7,500 bases of DNA. Source: Marinospirillum sp. Its GTDB lineage: Bacteria; Pseudomonadota; Gammaproteobacteria; Pseudomonadales; Halomonadaceae. Shown here in pieces: positions 1 to 6,126 of this stretch. The stretch lies in assembly GCA_007119985.1 (NCBI GenBank), contig SKOQ01000044.1:1-7500 (forward strand), in the 5' to 3' direction. Made by a program: the position numbers and the translations under genes. Numbering within the stretch: the stretch's first letter is position 1; every line of letters starts with the position of its first letter. Under the pieces are notes generated by a model. The model searched no databases, was not told the origin of the DNA, and was given only the letters and a program-made list of their open reading frames with translations.

Positions 1-546
1 GATTTGAATCCAGAAGAATCGCTCAATTATGAAGCCTGGGTGGCCTTTGACAACCAGCAGGGGGCGCGCTCACGCCTGAGCTTTTTCCATAACACCATTG
101 ATGATTTAATTGTTGGCGACCCTAACGATAACTGGCGTCTTAACAATATTAGTGAAGCCCGTATTCGCGGTGTCGAGCTGTCAAGCCAGTATCGCTTAGA
201 GGACTGGCGTCTGGGCGTCCAGCTGACTTGGCAAGATCCAGAAAACCGTGAGACAGGCACACAACTGGTGCGACGTGCCAAGCAACATGGCCGCATCGAT
301 ATCGACTATCTGGGTTCCAACTGGAGTCTTGGCAGCAGCCTGAAAGCGCAATCCAGCCGCTATGACTGGGATGGCCCAAGCCTTCCTGGCTATGCCACCT
401 TGCATCTGCGTGCTCAGTGGGACGTGACTCCCGCATGGCAGCTCAGTACCCGTGTCGATAATCTGCTTGATAAGGATGATCAGCTGGCTTCGGGTTACAA
501 CACCCAAGGCCGTTATTGGGAAGCCCGTGTTGCATATCGCTTCTAA
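1..546 (+). CDS. btuB: BtuB, TonB-dependent vitamin B12 outer-membrane receptor (3' end only)
   Basis: This is the C-terminal 181 residues of a 22-stranded TonB-dependent receptor that takes cobalamin across the outer membrane using energy from TonB-ExbBD. The frame is open at the left edge, so the signal peptide, TonB box, plug domain and first barrel strands lie outside. Segments match E. coli BtuB in order: NPEES near residue 3, ARIRGVEL near 53, LVRRAKQHG near 89, then DNLLDKDDQLASGYNTQGR near 150, which parallels the NLFDKDYETVYGYQTAGR stretch of E. coli. The alternating polar/aromatic pattern and the terminal Arg-Phe are typical of the last barrel strand, the signal read by the Bam complex. 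It heads a cluster of B12 transport and assembly genes, which supports cobalamin over a siderophore as ligand. The stop lies inside the likely start region of btuF. Regulation by a cobalamin riboswitch upstream is usual for this family but cannot be seen here. Confidence 0.95.
   Translation, partial: DLNPEESLNYEAWVAFDNQQGARSRLSFFHNTIDDLIVGDPNDNWRLNNISEARIRGVELSSQYRLEDWRLGVQLTWQDPENRETGTQLVRRAKQHGRIDIDYLGSNWSLGSSLKAQSSRYDWDGPSLPGYATLHLRAQWDVTPAWQLSTRVDNLLDKDDQLASGYNTQGRYWEARVAYRF
518..523 (+). promoter_or_regulatory. Probable ribosome binding site for btuF
   Basis: GGGAAG lies inside the end of btuB, 6 bases before a TTG (530) and 3 bases before a GTG (527). It is the best Shine-Dalgarno-like match near any possible btuF start and is the main reason for preferring TTG 530 over the GTG at 452 or the ATG at 476. 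The match is moderate. Confidence 0.45.
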
Positions 547-1420
547 GATCGGCAGGGCAAGCACAAACAGCGGGCACCTCTGGGTGCCCCTGTTACTGAT
601 CAGCGCGTTCTTTTGCGCCATACCGCTTCAAGCCGCACCAGCACAGCGGATCGTCACCCTCACCCCACACCTGACTGAATTGATCTATGCGATCGGCGCT
701 GAAGCACGCCTTGTCGCTACTGTCGAATTTAGCGATGAACCCCCAGCGGCACGTGATCTACCCCGCATCGGCAATTATCAAGCGATCGATCTCGAAGCTC
801 TGATCAGCCTCAACCCAGATTTGATCCTGGCTTGGCACAGCGGCACACCACCAGCACTGATGCAACAATTAACTCGGCTGGGCCTGCGCGTGGAAGCCTC
901 TGAGCCACGATTACTTGAAGATATTAGCGCCGAACTGCGCTGGCTCGGCCAACTCACTGGACATCAACAGCAGGCTGAAGCCGCTGCCAGTGCCTTTGAA
1001 GCACGCCTGGCTGAGCTGCGTACACGCTATCAGCAGGCAACACCCCTGCGCGTTTTTTACCAAATCTGGGATCAACCGCTGATGACCATCAACGGGCAGC
1101 ACTTTATTCATCAAGCGCTCGAAGTCTGCGCCGGCGAGAATGTGTTTGCCCATCTTGGCCCGCTTACGCCTCGGCTCAGCCGTGAAGCCGTGCTGCTCGC
1201 CAACCCTCAGGTGATGCTCAGTGGCGGCATGAGTGAAACCACCACAGAATGGTTAACGGCTTGGCAGGATCTCCCCGCCATTGAGGCGGTGGCGCAACAG
1301 CAGCTGTATTTTGTGCCGCCTTCTTTAGTGCAACGGCCCACACCTCGCCTGCTTGATGGCATCGAGGCGATCTGCGATCAGCTGGCGCTCAGCCGTCAGC
1401 ACTATGGACTTCACCCATGA
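530..1420 (+). CDS. btuF: BtuF, periplasmic cobalamin-binding protein of the BtuCDF importer
   Basis: Periplasmic substrate-binding protein that captures B12 and delivers it to BtuCD. From TTG 530 it has 296 residues (E. coli BtuF has 266). Residues 1-18 are basic, about 19-33 hydrophobic (VPLLLISAFFCAIPL), and a signal peptidase I site falls near QAAPA at 34-38. The mature part begins QRIVTLTPHLTEL, much like E. coli APRVITLSPANTEL. DLEALISLNPDLILAW resembles NLERIVALKPDLVIAW. Glu89 (DLE) and Glu219 (SRE) align with E. coli Glu72 and Glu202, which dock on BtuC arginines. Cys200 (LEVCAGEN) and Cys282 (EAICDQL) align with the E. coli disulfide pair. The start is uncertain: the frame stays open to a GTG at 452, but that start has no ribosome binding site and puts a long extension before the signal peptide. 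GTG 527 would differ by one residue. The gene overlaps btuB by 17 bases, and its stop overlaps the btuC ATG (ATGA). Confidence 0.9.
   Translation: MHIASKIGRASTNSGHLWVPLLLISAFFCAIPLQAAPAQRIVTLTPHLTELIYAIGAEARLVATVEFSDEPPAARDLPRIGNYQAIDLEALISLNPDLILAWHSGTPPALMQQLTRLGLRVEASEPRLLEDISAELRWLGQLTGHQQQAEAAASAFEARLAELRTRYQQATPLRVFYQIWDQPLMTINGQHFIHQALEVCAGENVFAHLGPLTPRLSREAVLLANPQVMLSGGMSETTTEWLTAWQDLPAIEAVAQQQLYFVPPSLVQRPTPRLLDGIEAICDQLALSRQHYGLHP
572..589 (+). other. GC-rich hairpin just after the btuB stop
   Basis: GGGCACC (572-578) and GGTGCCC (583-589) form a perfect 7-bp stem with the 4-base loop TCTG, starting 26 bases after the btuB stop. The following bases are CTGTTACTG, with no T run, so it does not look like an intrinsic terminator. 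It lies in the signal-peptide region of btuF. It could protect the 3' end of btuB mRNA or slow entry into btuF; that role is inferred. Confidence 0.5.
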
Positions 1421-2397
1421 TGAAAGCCCATCCCCTGCTCGCGCTGCTGCTCTTGCTGCTCGTTTGTCTGGCCAGCCTGATGTTTGGCTTACTGACTGGC
1501 AGCCAACCTCTTTCTCTGGCGCAGCTCCATGCCGTGCTGACCGGCCAAGCCACGCCCTTAGAACAGCTGTTGGTTCTGGAACTCCGCCTGCCCCGTTTGC
1601 TGACCGCGCTAGCCGTGGGAGGTCTGCTGGCCGTGGCCGGTGTACTGATGCAGCTACTGTTACGCAATCCTCTGGCTGATCCTTATATTCTTGGTCTCTC
1701 TGGTGGAGCCGCCTTCTGCGCTCTGCTGGCGATGCTGGCCGGCTGGACACTCCTCTGGATCAATCTGGCCGCCTTTGGTGGAGCCCTGTTTTCTAGCCTG
1801 CTGGTTTTTGGACTGGCTTGGCTCAGCGGTCCGATGCAGCCAACACGCTTATTGCTGACCGGTATCGTACTGGCTTCAGGCTGGGGTGCTGGGTTGAGCC
1901 TGCTGCTCTCGATCACCCCTGAAAGAGCCCTACCAGGCATGCTCTACTGGCTGATGGGGGATCTGAGCTATGCCCGCCAGCCTTCTCCCCTTCTGCTGCT
2001 TCTTGGCGGCAGCCTGCTGATCCTGGCCCCCTTCAGCCGTGCGCTGAATCTGCTTGCTCGCGGCCAGCAGCAGGCACAGGTGCTGGGTGTGGCAGTCCGA
2101 CCACTGGAAACCCTGCTGTTTATCTCTGCGGCCCTGATCACAGCGACCGCCGTTGCCAGTGTCGGCAGCCTGGGCTTTATTGGTCTGGTTGTCCCGCATC
2201 TGATGCGCTTATGGATCGGCAGTGATCATCGCTGGCTTTTACCCGCCAGCGCGCTCGCAGGTGCGAGCCTGCTCATGCTGGCCGATACCGCCGCGCGTAG
2301 CCTGCTTGCCCCGCAGCAACTGCCTGTCGGTGTGATGACCGCGCTGATCGGTGTGCCGGTGTTTCTCTATCTACTGCATCGGCAGGCTAAAACATGA
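1417..2397 (+). CDS. btuC: BtuC, vitamin B12 ABC transporter permease (FecCD family)
   Basis: Inner-membrane permease of 326 residues (E. coli BtuC: 326) that forms a homodimeric channel for cobalamin. About nine or ten hydrophobic segments can be seen, beginning with a leucine-rich helix at 7-26. Family motifs are present in order: RLPR at 57-60, RNPLADP at 83-89, the GQQQAQVLGV coupling loop at 216-225 that contacts the ATPase, GFIGLVVPHLMR at 253-264, and LPVGVMTALIGVPVFLYLL near the C-terminus. Arg57 and Arg294 align with E. coli Arg56 and Arg295, which pair with the BtuF docking glutamates. The stretch DHRWLLPASALAGAS is nearly the BtuC version (DHRVLLPGCALAGAS), favouring B12 over haem or siderophore permeases. 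Two ATGs in a row (1417 and 1420) are possible starts; 1417 overlaps the btuF stop as ATGA and suggests translational coupling. The downstream junction with btuD is also ATGA. Confidence 0.96.
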   Translation: MMKAHPLLALLLLLLVCLASLMFGLLTGSQPLSLAQLHAVLTGQATPLEQLLVLELRLPRLLTALAVGGLLAVAGVLMQLLLRNPLADPYILGLSGGAAFCALLAMLAGWTLLWINLAAFGGALFSSLLVFGLAWLSGPMQPTRLLLTGIVLASGWGAGLSLLLSITPERALPGMLYWLMGDLSYARQPSPLLLLLGGSLLILAPFSRALNLLARGQQQAQVLGVAVRPLETLLFISAALITATAVASVGSLGFIGLVVPHLMRLWIGSDHRWLLPASALAGASLLMLADTAARSLLAPQQLPVGVMTALIGVPVFLYLLHRQAKT

Positions 2398-3185
2398 GCC
2401 CTGCGCTCCCGCCCAGCGTGGCACCACTGACCACCCAAGACTTGCGTCTTGCACTGCCTCAACATCAACAGGCGGCCCCGATCAGCTGGACGCTGCAAGC
2501 CGGTGAATGCTGGGCTTTACTAGGCCCCAATGGTGCAGGAAAAACCACCCTCTTGCAGACACTGGCCGGACTCCAATCACCCGCCCAGGGACAGATCCAT
2601 CTTGGCGGCGAGCCGATCACTCGTTACAAGGCGCGCGCGCGGGCACGCCAGATCGGGCTGGTTTTTCAGCAACAACAGGATGCCTTTCCGGTCACACTGA
2701 CTGAGCTGGCCGCCATGAGCCGCTTTGCACATCAAGGTTTATGGGGGCGCACAACGCAGGCTGATCAGCAGGCGGTGGATCTCGCCCTCACCCAGCTGGC
2801 ACTCCAACCCTTGCGCCAGCGATTAGTCACCCAGCTTTCTGGCGGTGAGCGCCAGCGCTTGGCACTGGCCTGCTTGATGATTCAGGACCCCGCCATCTGG
2901 CTGATTGATGAGCCATGCAATCATCTTGATCTGCGCTTTCAAGTACAGATTCTGCATCTTTTACAGCAACAAACGCAGCGCGCACTGGTGATGAGTCTGC
3001 ATGATCTGAATCTTGCGCTGCGCTTTTGCAGCCATCTTTTTTTACTCTATCCCGATGGTCGTGCCTGCTGGGGGCCCAAGGAGGCAATGCTGAATCTCAG
3101 TGCCTTTGAAGACCTCTATCAGCAGCCATTAAAGGCCTATCAAGTGGATGGTCACTGGCAGTTTTACCCTCTCAGCCCCAGCTGA
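2394..3185 (+). CDS. btuD: BtuD, vitamin B12 ABC transporter ATPase
   Basis: Cytoplasmic ATP-hydrolysing subunit of the B12 importer, 263 residues (E. coli BtuD: 249). All ABC motifs are present: Walker A GPNGAGKTT at 44-52, Q-loop glutamine around 92 in VFQQQQD, signature LSGGE at 148-152, Walker B LIDE at 170-173 with catalytic Glu173, the D-loop (NHLDL) just after, and the switch histidine His203 in SLHDLN. No key residue is missing, so the protein should be active. The start overlaps the btuC stop as ATGA, with no obvious ribosome binding site of its own, implying coupled translation. The protein is rich in glutamine and has an Arg-Ala run (KARARARQ, 79-86) encoded by an alternating GC tract. 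By sequence alone it could belong to other FecCD-type importers (haem HmuV, siderophore FepC); the BtuC and BtuF neighbours settle the assignment. Confidence 0.95.
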   Translation: MSPALPPSVAPLTTQDLRLALPQHQQAAPISWTLQAGECWALLGPNGAGKTTLLQTLAGLQSPAQGQIHLGGEPITRYKARARARQIGLVFQQQQDAFPVTLTELAAMSRFAHQGLWGRTTQADQQAVDLALTQLALQPLRQRLVTQLSGGERQRLALACLMIQDPAIWLIDEPCNHLDLRFQVQILHLLQQQTQRALVMSLHDLNLALRFCSHLFLLYPDGRACWGPKEAMLNLSAFEDLYQQPLKAYQVDGHWQFYPLSPS

Positions 3186-3196
3186 GAACTGGATTC

Positions 3197-3202
3197 AGGA
3201 GA
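3197..3202 (+). promoter_or_regulatory. Ribosome binding site of cobT
   Basis: AGGAGA lies 5 bases before the ATG at 3208. It is the strongest Shine-Dalgarno match in the cluster and fixes the cobT start, ruling out the upstream in-frame GTG at 3148 inside btuD. It sits in the 22-base gap between btuD and cobT, so translation restarts independently here. Confidence 0.8.
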
Positions 3203-3207
3203 CTTGT

Positions 3208-4287
3208 ATGTCCTGCTCAATACCTTCCTCCACCTATACACCACCGCCACTTGCTAGGCCGGTCTCACCGGCTGCGCGCGCGCACTATCAAGCCCAGCTG
3301 GATGAAAAAACCAAGCCCCTCGGTGCCCTTGGTGGACTCGAAACCCTCGCGCTACGTCTAGCCTGCTTAATCGGTGGCGAGCAGCCTGAACTGCAAGATC
3401 CACAAGTCATGGTGTTTGCTGCGGATCACGGCTTGGCCGCTGAAGGCGTCTCGGCCTTTCCTCAAAGCGTCACGCACCAGATGCTGTTGAATTTTCTTTC
3501 AGGCGGTGCTGCGATTAATGTCTTTGCTCGTCAGCATCAGCTGGCTTTAACGCTCGTCGATGCTGGTGTGATCGGCGATCTGCCAGAGCACCCACAACTA
3601 CGCCAGCATAAGCTGGGCCAAGGCACGCGATCAAGTCTCCATCAAGCCGCCATGACGGAAGCCGACTGCATCACCGCCATCAAAACCGGTCAACAGCTGG
3701 TGAGCGCCACACCCGGCAATCTGTTGATTCTTGGTGAAATGGGCATCGGCAATACCTCAGCCGCCAGCCTGATCATCAGCCGTCTCCTTGGCCTGCCCAT
3801 CAAACAGTGCATAGGTCGTGGCACTGGGCTGGATGATCCAGGCCTCGCTCGTAAACAGCAGGTGTTAACGCAGGTGCTCACGCGCCATGCAGAGGTCAGC
3901 GATCCTCTAGGCGTCCTGGCCACCTTCGGCGGCTTTGAGATCGCGATGATGACTGGCGCACTGCTGCAAGCCGCCAGTGAAGGCCGCGTGCTGCTGATGG
4001 ATGGTGTCATCGCGTCCAGCGCGCTGCTGGTGGCTGAACAGCTTCAACCTGGGATCAAAGACTGGGCGATTTTCAGTCATCGCTCCGCTGAGCCTGGCCA
4101 TGCGCTGCTGTTAGAAGCGCTGGGAGCCGAACCCCTGCTCGATCTCGGTCTGCGTCTTGGTGAAGGCACCGGAGCCGCACTGGCCTATCCACTGTTAGTC
4201 TCAGCACTGGCGATGCTCAATCAGATGGCCAGCCTTACTGAAGCGGGTGTCAGTGGCCCAGCAGGCAAGATCGAATGCACACCTTGA
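3208..4287 (+). CDS. cobT: CobT, nicotinate-nucleotide--dimethylbenzimidazole phosphoribosyltransferase
   Basis: Cytoplasmic enzyme that transfers phosphoribose from nicotinate mononucleotide to 5,6-dimethylbenzimidazole, giving alpha-ribazole phosphate, the lower-ligand precursor of cobalamin. The length from ATG 3208 is 359 residues, the usual size for the family. Signatures are the N-terminal LDEKTKPLGALGGLE (about 31-45), FAADHG at 70-75, LGEMGIGNTSAA from 175, HRSAEPGH near 291, and RLGEGTGAA around 316-324. Glu177 (GEMGIGN) and Glu319 (GEGTG) appear to correspond to Salmonella CobT Glu174 and Glu317, the latter being the catalytic base; this alignment was made by eye. A good AGGAGA ribosome binding site decides the start. 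The last 13 bases overlap the cobS start in another frame. Placed after the B12 importer and before cobS and cobC, it fits nucleotide-loop assembly. Confidence 0.97.
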   Translation: MSCSIPSSTYTPPPLARPVSPAARAHYQAQLDEKTKPLGALGGLETLALRLACLIGGEQPELQDPQVMVFAADHGLAAEGVSAFPQSVTHQMLLNFLSGGAAINVFARQHQLALTLVDAGVIGDLPEHPQLRQHKLGQGTRSSLHQAAMTEADCITAIKTGQQLVSATPGNLLILGEMGIGNTSAASLIISRLLGLPIKQCIGRGTGLDDPGLARKQQVLTQVLTRHAEVSDPLGVLATFGGFEIAMMTGALLQAASEGRVLLMDGVIASSALLVAEQLQPGIKDWAIFSHRSAEPGHALLLEALGAEPLLDLGLRLGEGTGAALAYPLLVSALAMLNQMASLTEAGVSGPAGKIECTP

Positions 4288-5060
4288 AGCAGGAGCTGCG
4301 TCTGGTGTTGGTGGCGCTGCAATTTTTAACCCGCCTGCCGCTGCCCCAGCTCGCCCAATTTGATCCTCAGTGGCTGCACCAGAGTGCGCGTTATTTCCCA
4401 CTGGTGGGATTATTGATCGGCAGTGGTCTCGCGCTGGCTTTTGCACTGCTCAGCTGGCTATTTAATCCGGTGATCGCGGCGCTGGGTTCGACAGCCTGCG
4501 GCCTGATCCTGACCGGTGCCTTTCATGAAGATGGCTTTGCCGATACCTGCGATGCACTCGGGGGCAGTGTCAGCCGCGAAAAGGCACTCGACATCATGAA
4601 GGATTCGCGCCTTGGCACCTATGGCACAGCAGGGCTGATCCTGATGCTAGGTCTCAAGGTGAGCCTACTAGCCAGTCTGCCGATCACCCTCGCCTGCTGG
4701 GCCTTGATCTTCAGCCATGGCTGGTCACGCTGGTTCAGTATCAGCCTGATAGCCTGCTTGCCTTATGCCGGAGATCTGGAGCACGCCAAAGCCAAACCTC
4801 TTGCCCAGCATCTGAGCCGCACTCAAGCCGCGACGGCCCTAGTTCCACCGCTGGCGCTGCTGCTTGGCATGAGCTGGCTGGCTTGGCCTTGGTGGAGTGC
4901 AGCCCTGCCGCTCGCGTTGATGCTCTTCAGCAGCCTCTGGATGGGCCGGATGTTAAAAAGACGCCTCGGTGGTTATACCGGAGATGGACTGGGTGCCACC
5001 CAACAATTGGCTGAGCTGGCAAGCTACGCTGGCTGGTTTCTGGTGTGGGCACATGTCTAG
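4275..5060 (+). CDS. cobS: CobS, adenosylcobinamide-GDP ribazoletransferase (cobalamin synthase)
   Basis: Polytopic inner-membrane enzyme of 261 residues (E. coli CobS: 247) that joins alpha-ribazole or its phosphate to adenosylcobinamide-GDP, closing the nucleotide loop of cobalamin. Visible motifs are FLTRLPLP near residue 17, the acidic metal-binding motif FHEDGFADTCDALGG from 83 (E. coli: FHLDGLADTCDG), MKDSRLGTYG at 108-117, and LKRRLGGYTGDGLGA ending at 241 (E. coli: LKRTLGGQTGDTLGA). Hydrophobic stretches at about 10-20, 40-80, 115-155, 175-205 and 210-225 fit several membrane helices. The ATG lies 13 bases before the cobT stop with only a weak AGG upstream, so translation is probably coupled to cobT. 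The stop lies 8 bases past the cobC ATG. No residue looks aberrant. Confidence 0.97.
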   Translation: MHTLKQELRLVLVALQFLTRLPLPQLAQFDPQWLHQSARYFPLVGLLIGSGLALAFALLSWLFNPVIAALGSTACGLILTGAFHEDGFADTCDALGGSVSREKALDIMKDSRLGTYGTAGLILMLGLKVSLLASLPITLACWALIFSHGWSRWFSISLIACLPYAGDLEHAKAKPLAQHLSRTQAATALVPPLALLLGMSWLAWPWWSAALPLALMLFSSLWMGRMLKRRLGGYTGDGLGATQQLAELASYAGWFLVWAHV

Positions 5061-5595
5061 CTGGATCTGGCGACACCCGCGCCCAGAGGGGGTATTGGGC
5101 CGCTGTATCGGCCAAACAGATGTGCCGGTTGATCCACGGCGATTGAAGCGCCTTGCCGATCGCCTAGAGCGCCATGCGCGACAGCATCAACTTGCGCGTC
5201 AGGTGTATGTCAGCCCCTTGCAACGCTCCCAAGGTGTCGGCGCTTGGCTGGCCCAACAGGGCTGGGAGGTTATCGTGGTGCCAGAGCTGATGGAAATGCA
5301 TTTTGGGGAGTGGGAAGGTCGCGCCTGGTCGAGCATTGCGCTAGCAGAAATCGATGCCTGGTGCGCCGACTTCTTTCACTATGCACCCGGCGGCGGCGAA
5401 AACCTAGCACAGGTTTTTGAGCGGGTCGAGTGCTGGCTACGCAGCCAGCGCGAACCCTGGTTGATGGTGGGCCATGCTGGCTGGATCAATGCAGCTCACT
5501 GGATCACTGAGCGCCCAAGTGAGCGGCCTCAAGCAACAACTTGGCCTCTCAGTGTTAAATATGGTAAAAAAGTAGCCTTGCGCTGCGTTTTCTAA
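5053..5595 (+). CDS. cobC: CobC-like alpha-ribazole phosphatase, histidine phosphatase family
   Basis: Histidine phosphatase of 180 residues, probably removing the phosphate from alpha-ribazole 5'-phosphate or cobalamin 5'-phosphate in the last steps of B12 assembly. Seen are the phosphate-binding Arg7-His8 (WRHPRP), SPLQR at 54-58 with a second arginine, the acid/base region LMEMHFGEWEG at 79-89, PGGGEN at 112-117, and the second histidine His141 in VGHAG. These give a full catalytic set. The first motif reads RHP, where classic CobC and phosphoglycerate mutase proteins have RHG. The start is the ATG inside the end of cobS (8-base overlap); a GTG at 4969 in the same frame would add 28 residues out of the cobS overlap that match nothing expected before the RH motif. 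The function is assigned from family and position directly after cobT-cobS; substrate specificity of this superfamily cannot be read from sequence alone. Confidence 0.87.
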   Translation: MSSWIWRHPRPEGVLGRCIGQTDVPVDPRRLKRLADRLERHARQHQLARQVYVSPLQRSQGVGAWLAQQGWEVIVVPELMEMHFGEWEGRAWSSIALAEIDAWCADFFHYAPGGGENLAQVFERVECWLRSQREPWLMVGHAGWINAAHWITERPSERPQATTWPLSVKYGKKVALRCVF

Positions 5596-5605
5596 CTGGA
5601 TTGAC

Positions 5606-5609
5606 GAGG
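5606..5609 (+). promoter_or_regulatory. Ribosome binding site of the response-regulator gene
   Basis: GAGG (within GACGAGG) lies 4 bases before the ATG at 5614, in the 18-base gap after cobC. The spacing is slightly short but usable. It supports 5614 as the start. Confidence 0.6.
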
Positions 5610-5613
5610 TTTT

Positions 5614-6024
5614 ATGCCTAGCACTCGCCCTCTGCGCCTCGTGGTCGTTGATGATGAACCCATGATGCGCGAGCTGCTCAAAGAGTTTTTGACGGATATC
5701 GGCCATCAGGTCATCGCCGAAGGCAATACTGGCTATCGGGCGATCGAACTTGCCAAGCAGCATCAGCCAGATCTGGTGTTTCTTGATATCAACATGCCCG
5801 AGCTCAGCGGCTTAGATGCCCTCGCCAGCATTAAAACCCTATGCGAGAACCAACTGGTGATTATGGTGACCGCTTGCAGCACCAGCAGCGAAGTTCAACA
5901 AGCCATCCGTACAGGAGCCGATGGCTATGTCCTGAAGCCTTTTCGTGGGCAACAAATCAGCAGCGCCATCGACAAGGCATTGGCCAAAAAAGCTGCGATG
6001 GCACACAAGCCGCCAGCGCAATAA
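5614..6024 (+). CDS. Single-domain CheY-like response regulator (receiver domain only)
   Basis: A 136-residue protein made almost wholly of one receiver domain, with no DNA-binding or enzymatic output domain. The acidic pocket is Asp13-Asp14 in VVVDDEP, the phosphorylated residue is Asp58 in VFLDINMPELSG, Thr86 lies in VTA, and Lys108-Pro109 in VLKPF completes the set, with Tyr105 before it. All phosphorylation and switching residues are therefore present, so it should be active. The last 25 or so residues are a lysine- and alanine-rich tail (DKALAKKAAMAHKPPAQ). It follows cobC by 18 bases on the same strand with its own ribosome binding site, so it may be co-transcribed with the B12 genes. 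No histidine kinase is in the window and the partner is unknown; it could act in chemotaxis, a phosphorelay, or by binding another protein. A link to cobalamin is suggested only by position. Confidence 0.9.
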   Translation: MPSTRPLRLVVVDDEPMMRELLKEFLTDIGHQVIAEGNTGYRAIELAKQHQPDLVFLDINMPELSGLDALASIKTLCENQLVIMVTACSTSSEVQQAIRTGADGYVLKPFRGQQISSAIDKALAKKAAMAHKPPAQ

Positions 6025-6126
6025 GCCACCCAATCTCGCCCAAGGAACCTCTGATCAACGTCATGAGCGCAGATCAGGCCAATTTCAACGCAGCATCACC
6101 CAGCGCAAGAGTGAATCAGAGGCTTC
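6025..6126. other. Intergenic region between convergent genes
   Basis: These 102 bases are the longest gene-free stretch of the window. They hold the bulged inverted repeat described separately. No promoter, RNA gene or convincing small open frame was seen, and no hairpin followed by a T run was found on either strand. Confidence 0.6.

Noticed and set aside
452..529. Longer btuF starting at GTG 452 or ATG 476
   Set aside because: GTG 452 has no ribosome binding site; ATG 476 has AAGG directly against it with no spacing. Both put 18 to 26 additional residues before a normal signal peptide, entirely within the btuB coding region.
547..571. Cobalamin riboswitch or promoter between btuB and btuF
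   Set aside because: The space is far too short and is coding for btuF. A B12 riboswitch needs about 200 bases and would be expected before btuB, outside the window.
1325..1750. Open frame on the - strand opposite the btuF/btuC junction
   Set aside because: Arg- and Ala-rich composition is typical of antisense reading of GC-rich coding DNA; both genes on the other strand are secure. Similar frames at 149-621 and 3690-4010 were dismissed for the same reason.
2629..2645. Alternating GC tract in btuD, with a similar one at 3272-3284 in cobT
   Set aside because: The tracts are short and encode Arg-Ala repeats in intact proteins; nothing suggests a separate function or slippage.
3148..3207. Upstream extension of cobT inside the end of btuD
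   Set aside because: The ATG at 3208 has an excellent AGGAGA site and gives the family length of 359 residues; the additional 20 residues have no support.
4969..5052. Upstream extension of cobC inside cobS
   Set aside because: The family begins a few residues before the RH motif, which fits ATG 5053. The extension is an out-of-frame reading of the conserved cobS C-terminus.
5541..5575. Promoter for the response regulator in the AT-rich end of cobC
   Set aside because: TTGGCC at 5541 and the TTAAATAT stretch near 5555-5562 are not spaced as -35 and -10 boxes, and no better pair was found. A promoter here cannot be excluded but is not supported.
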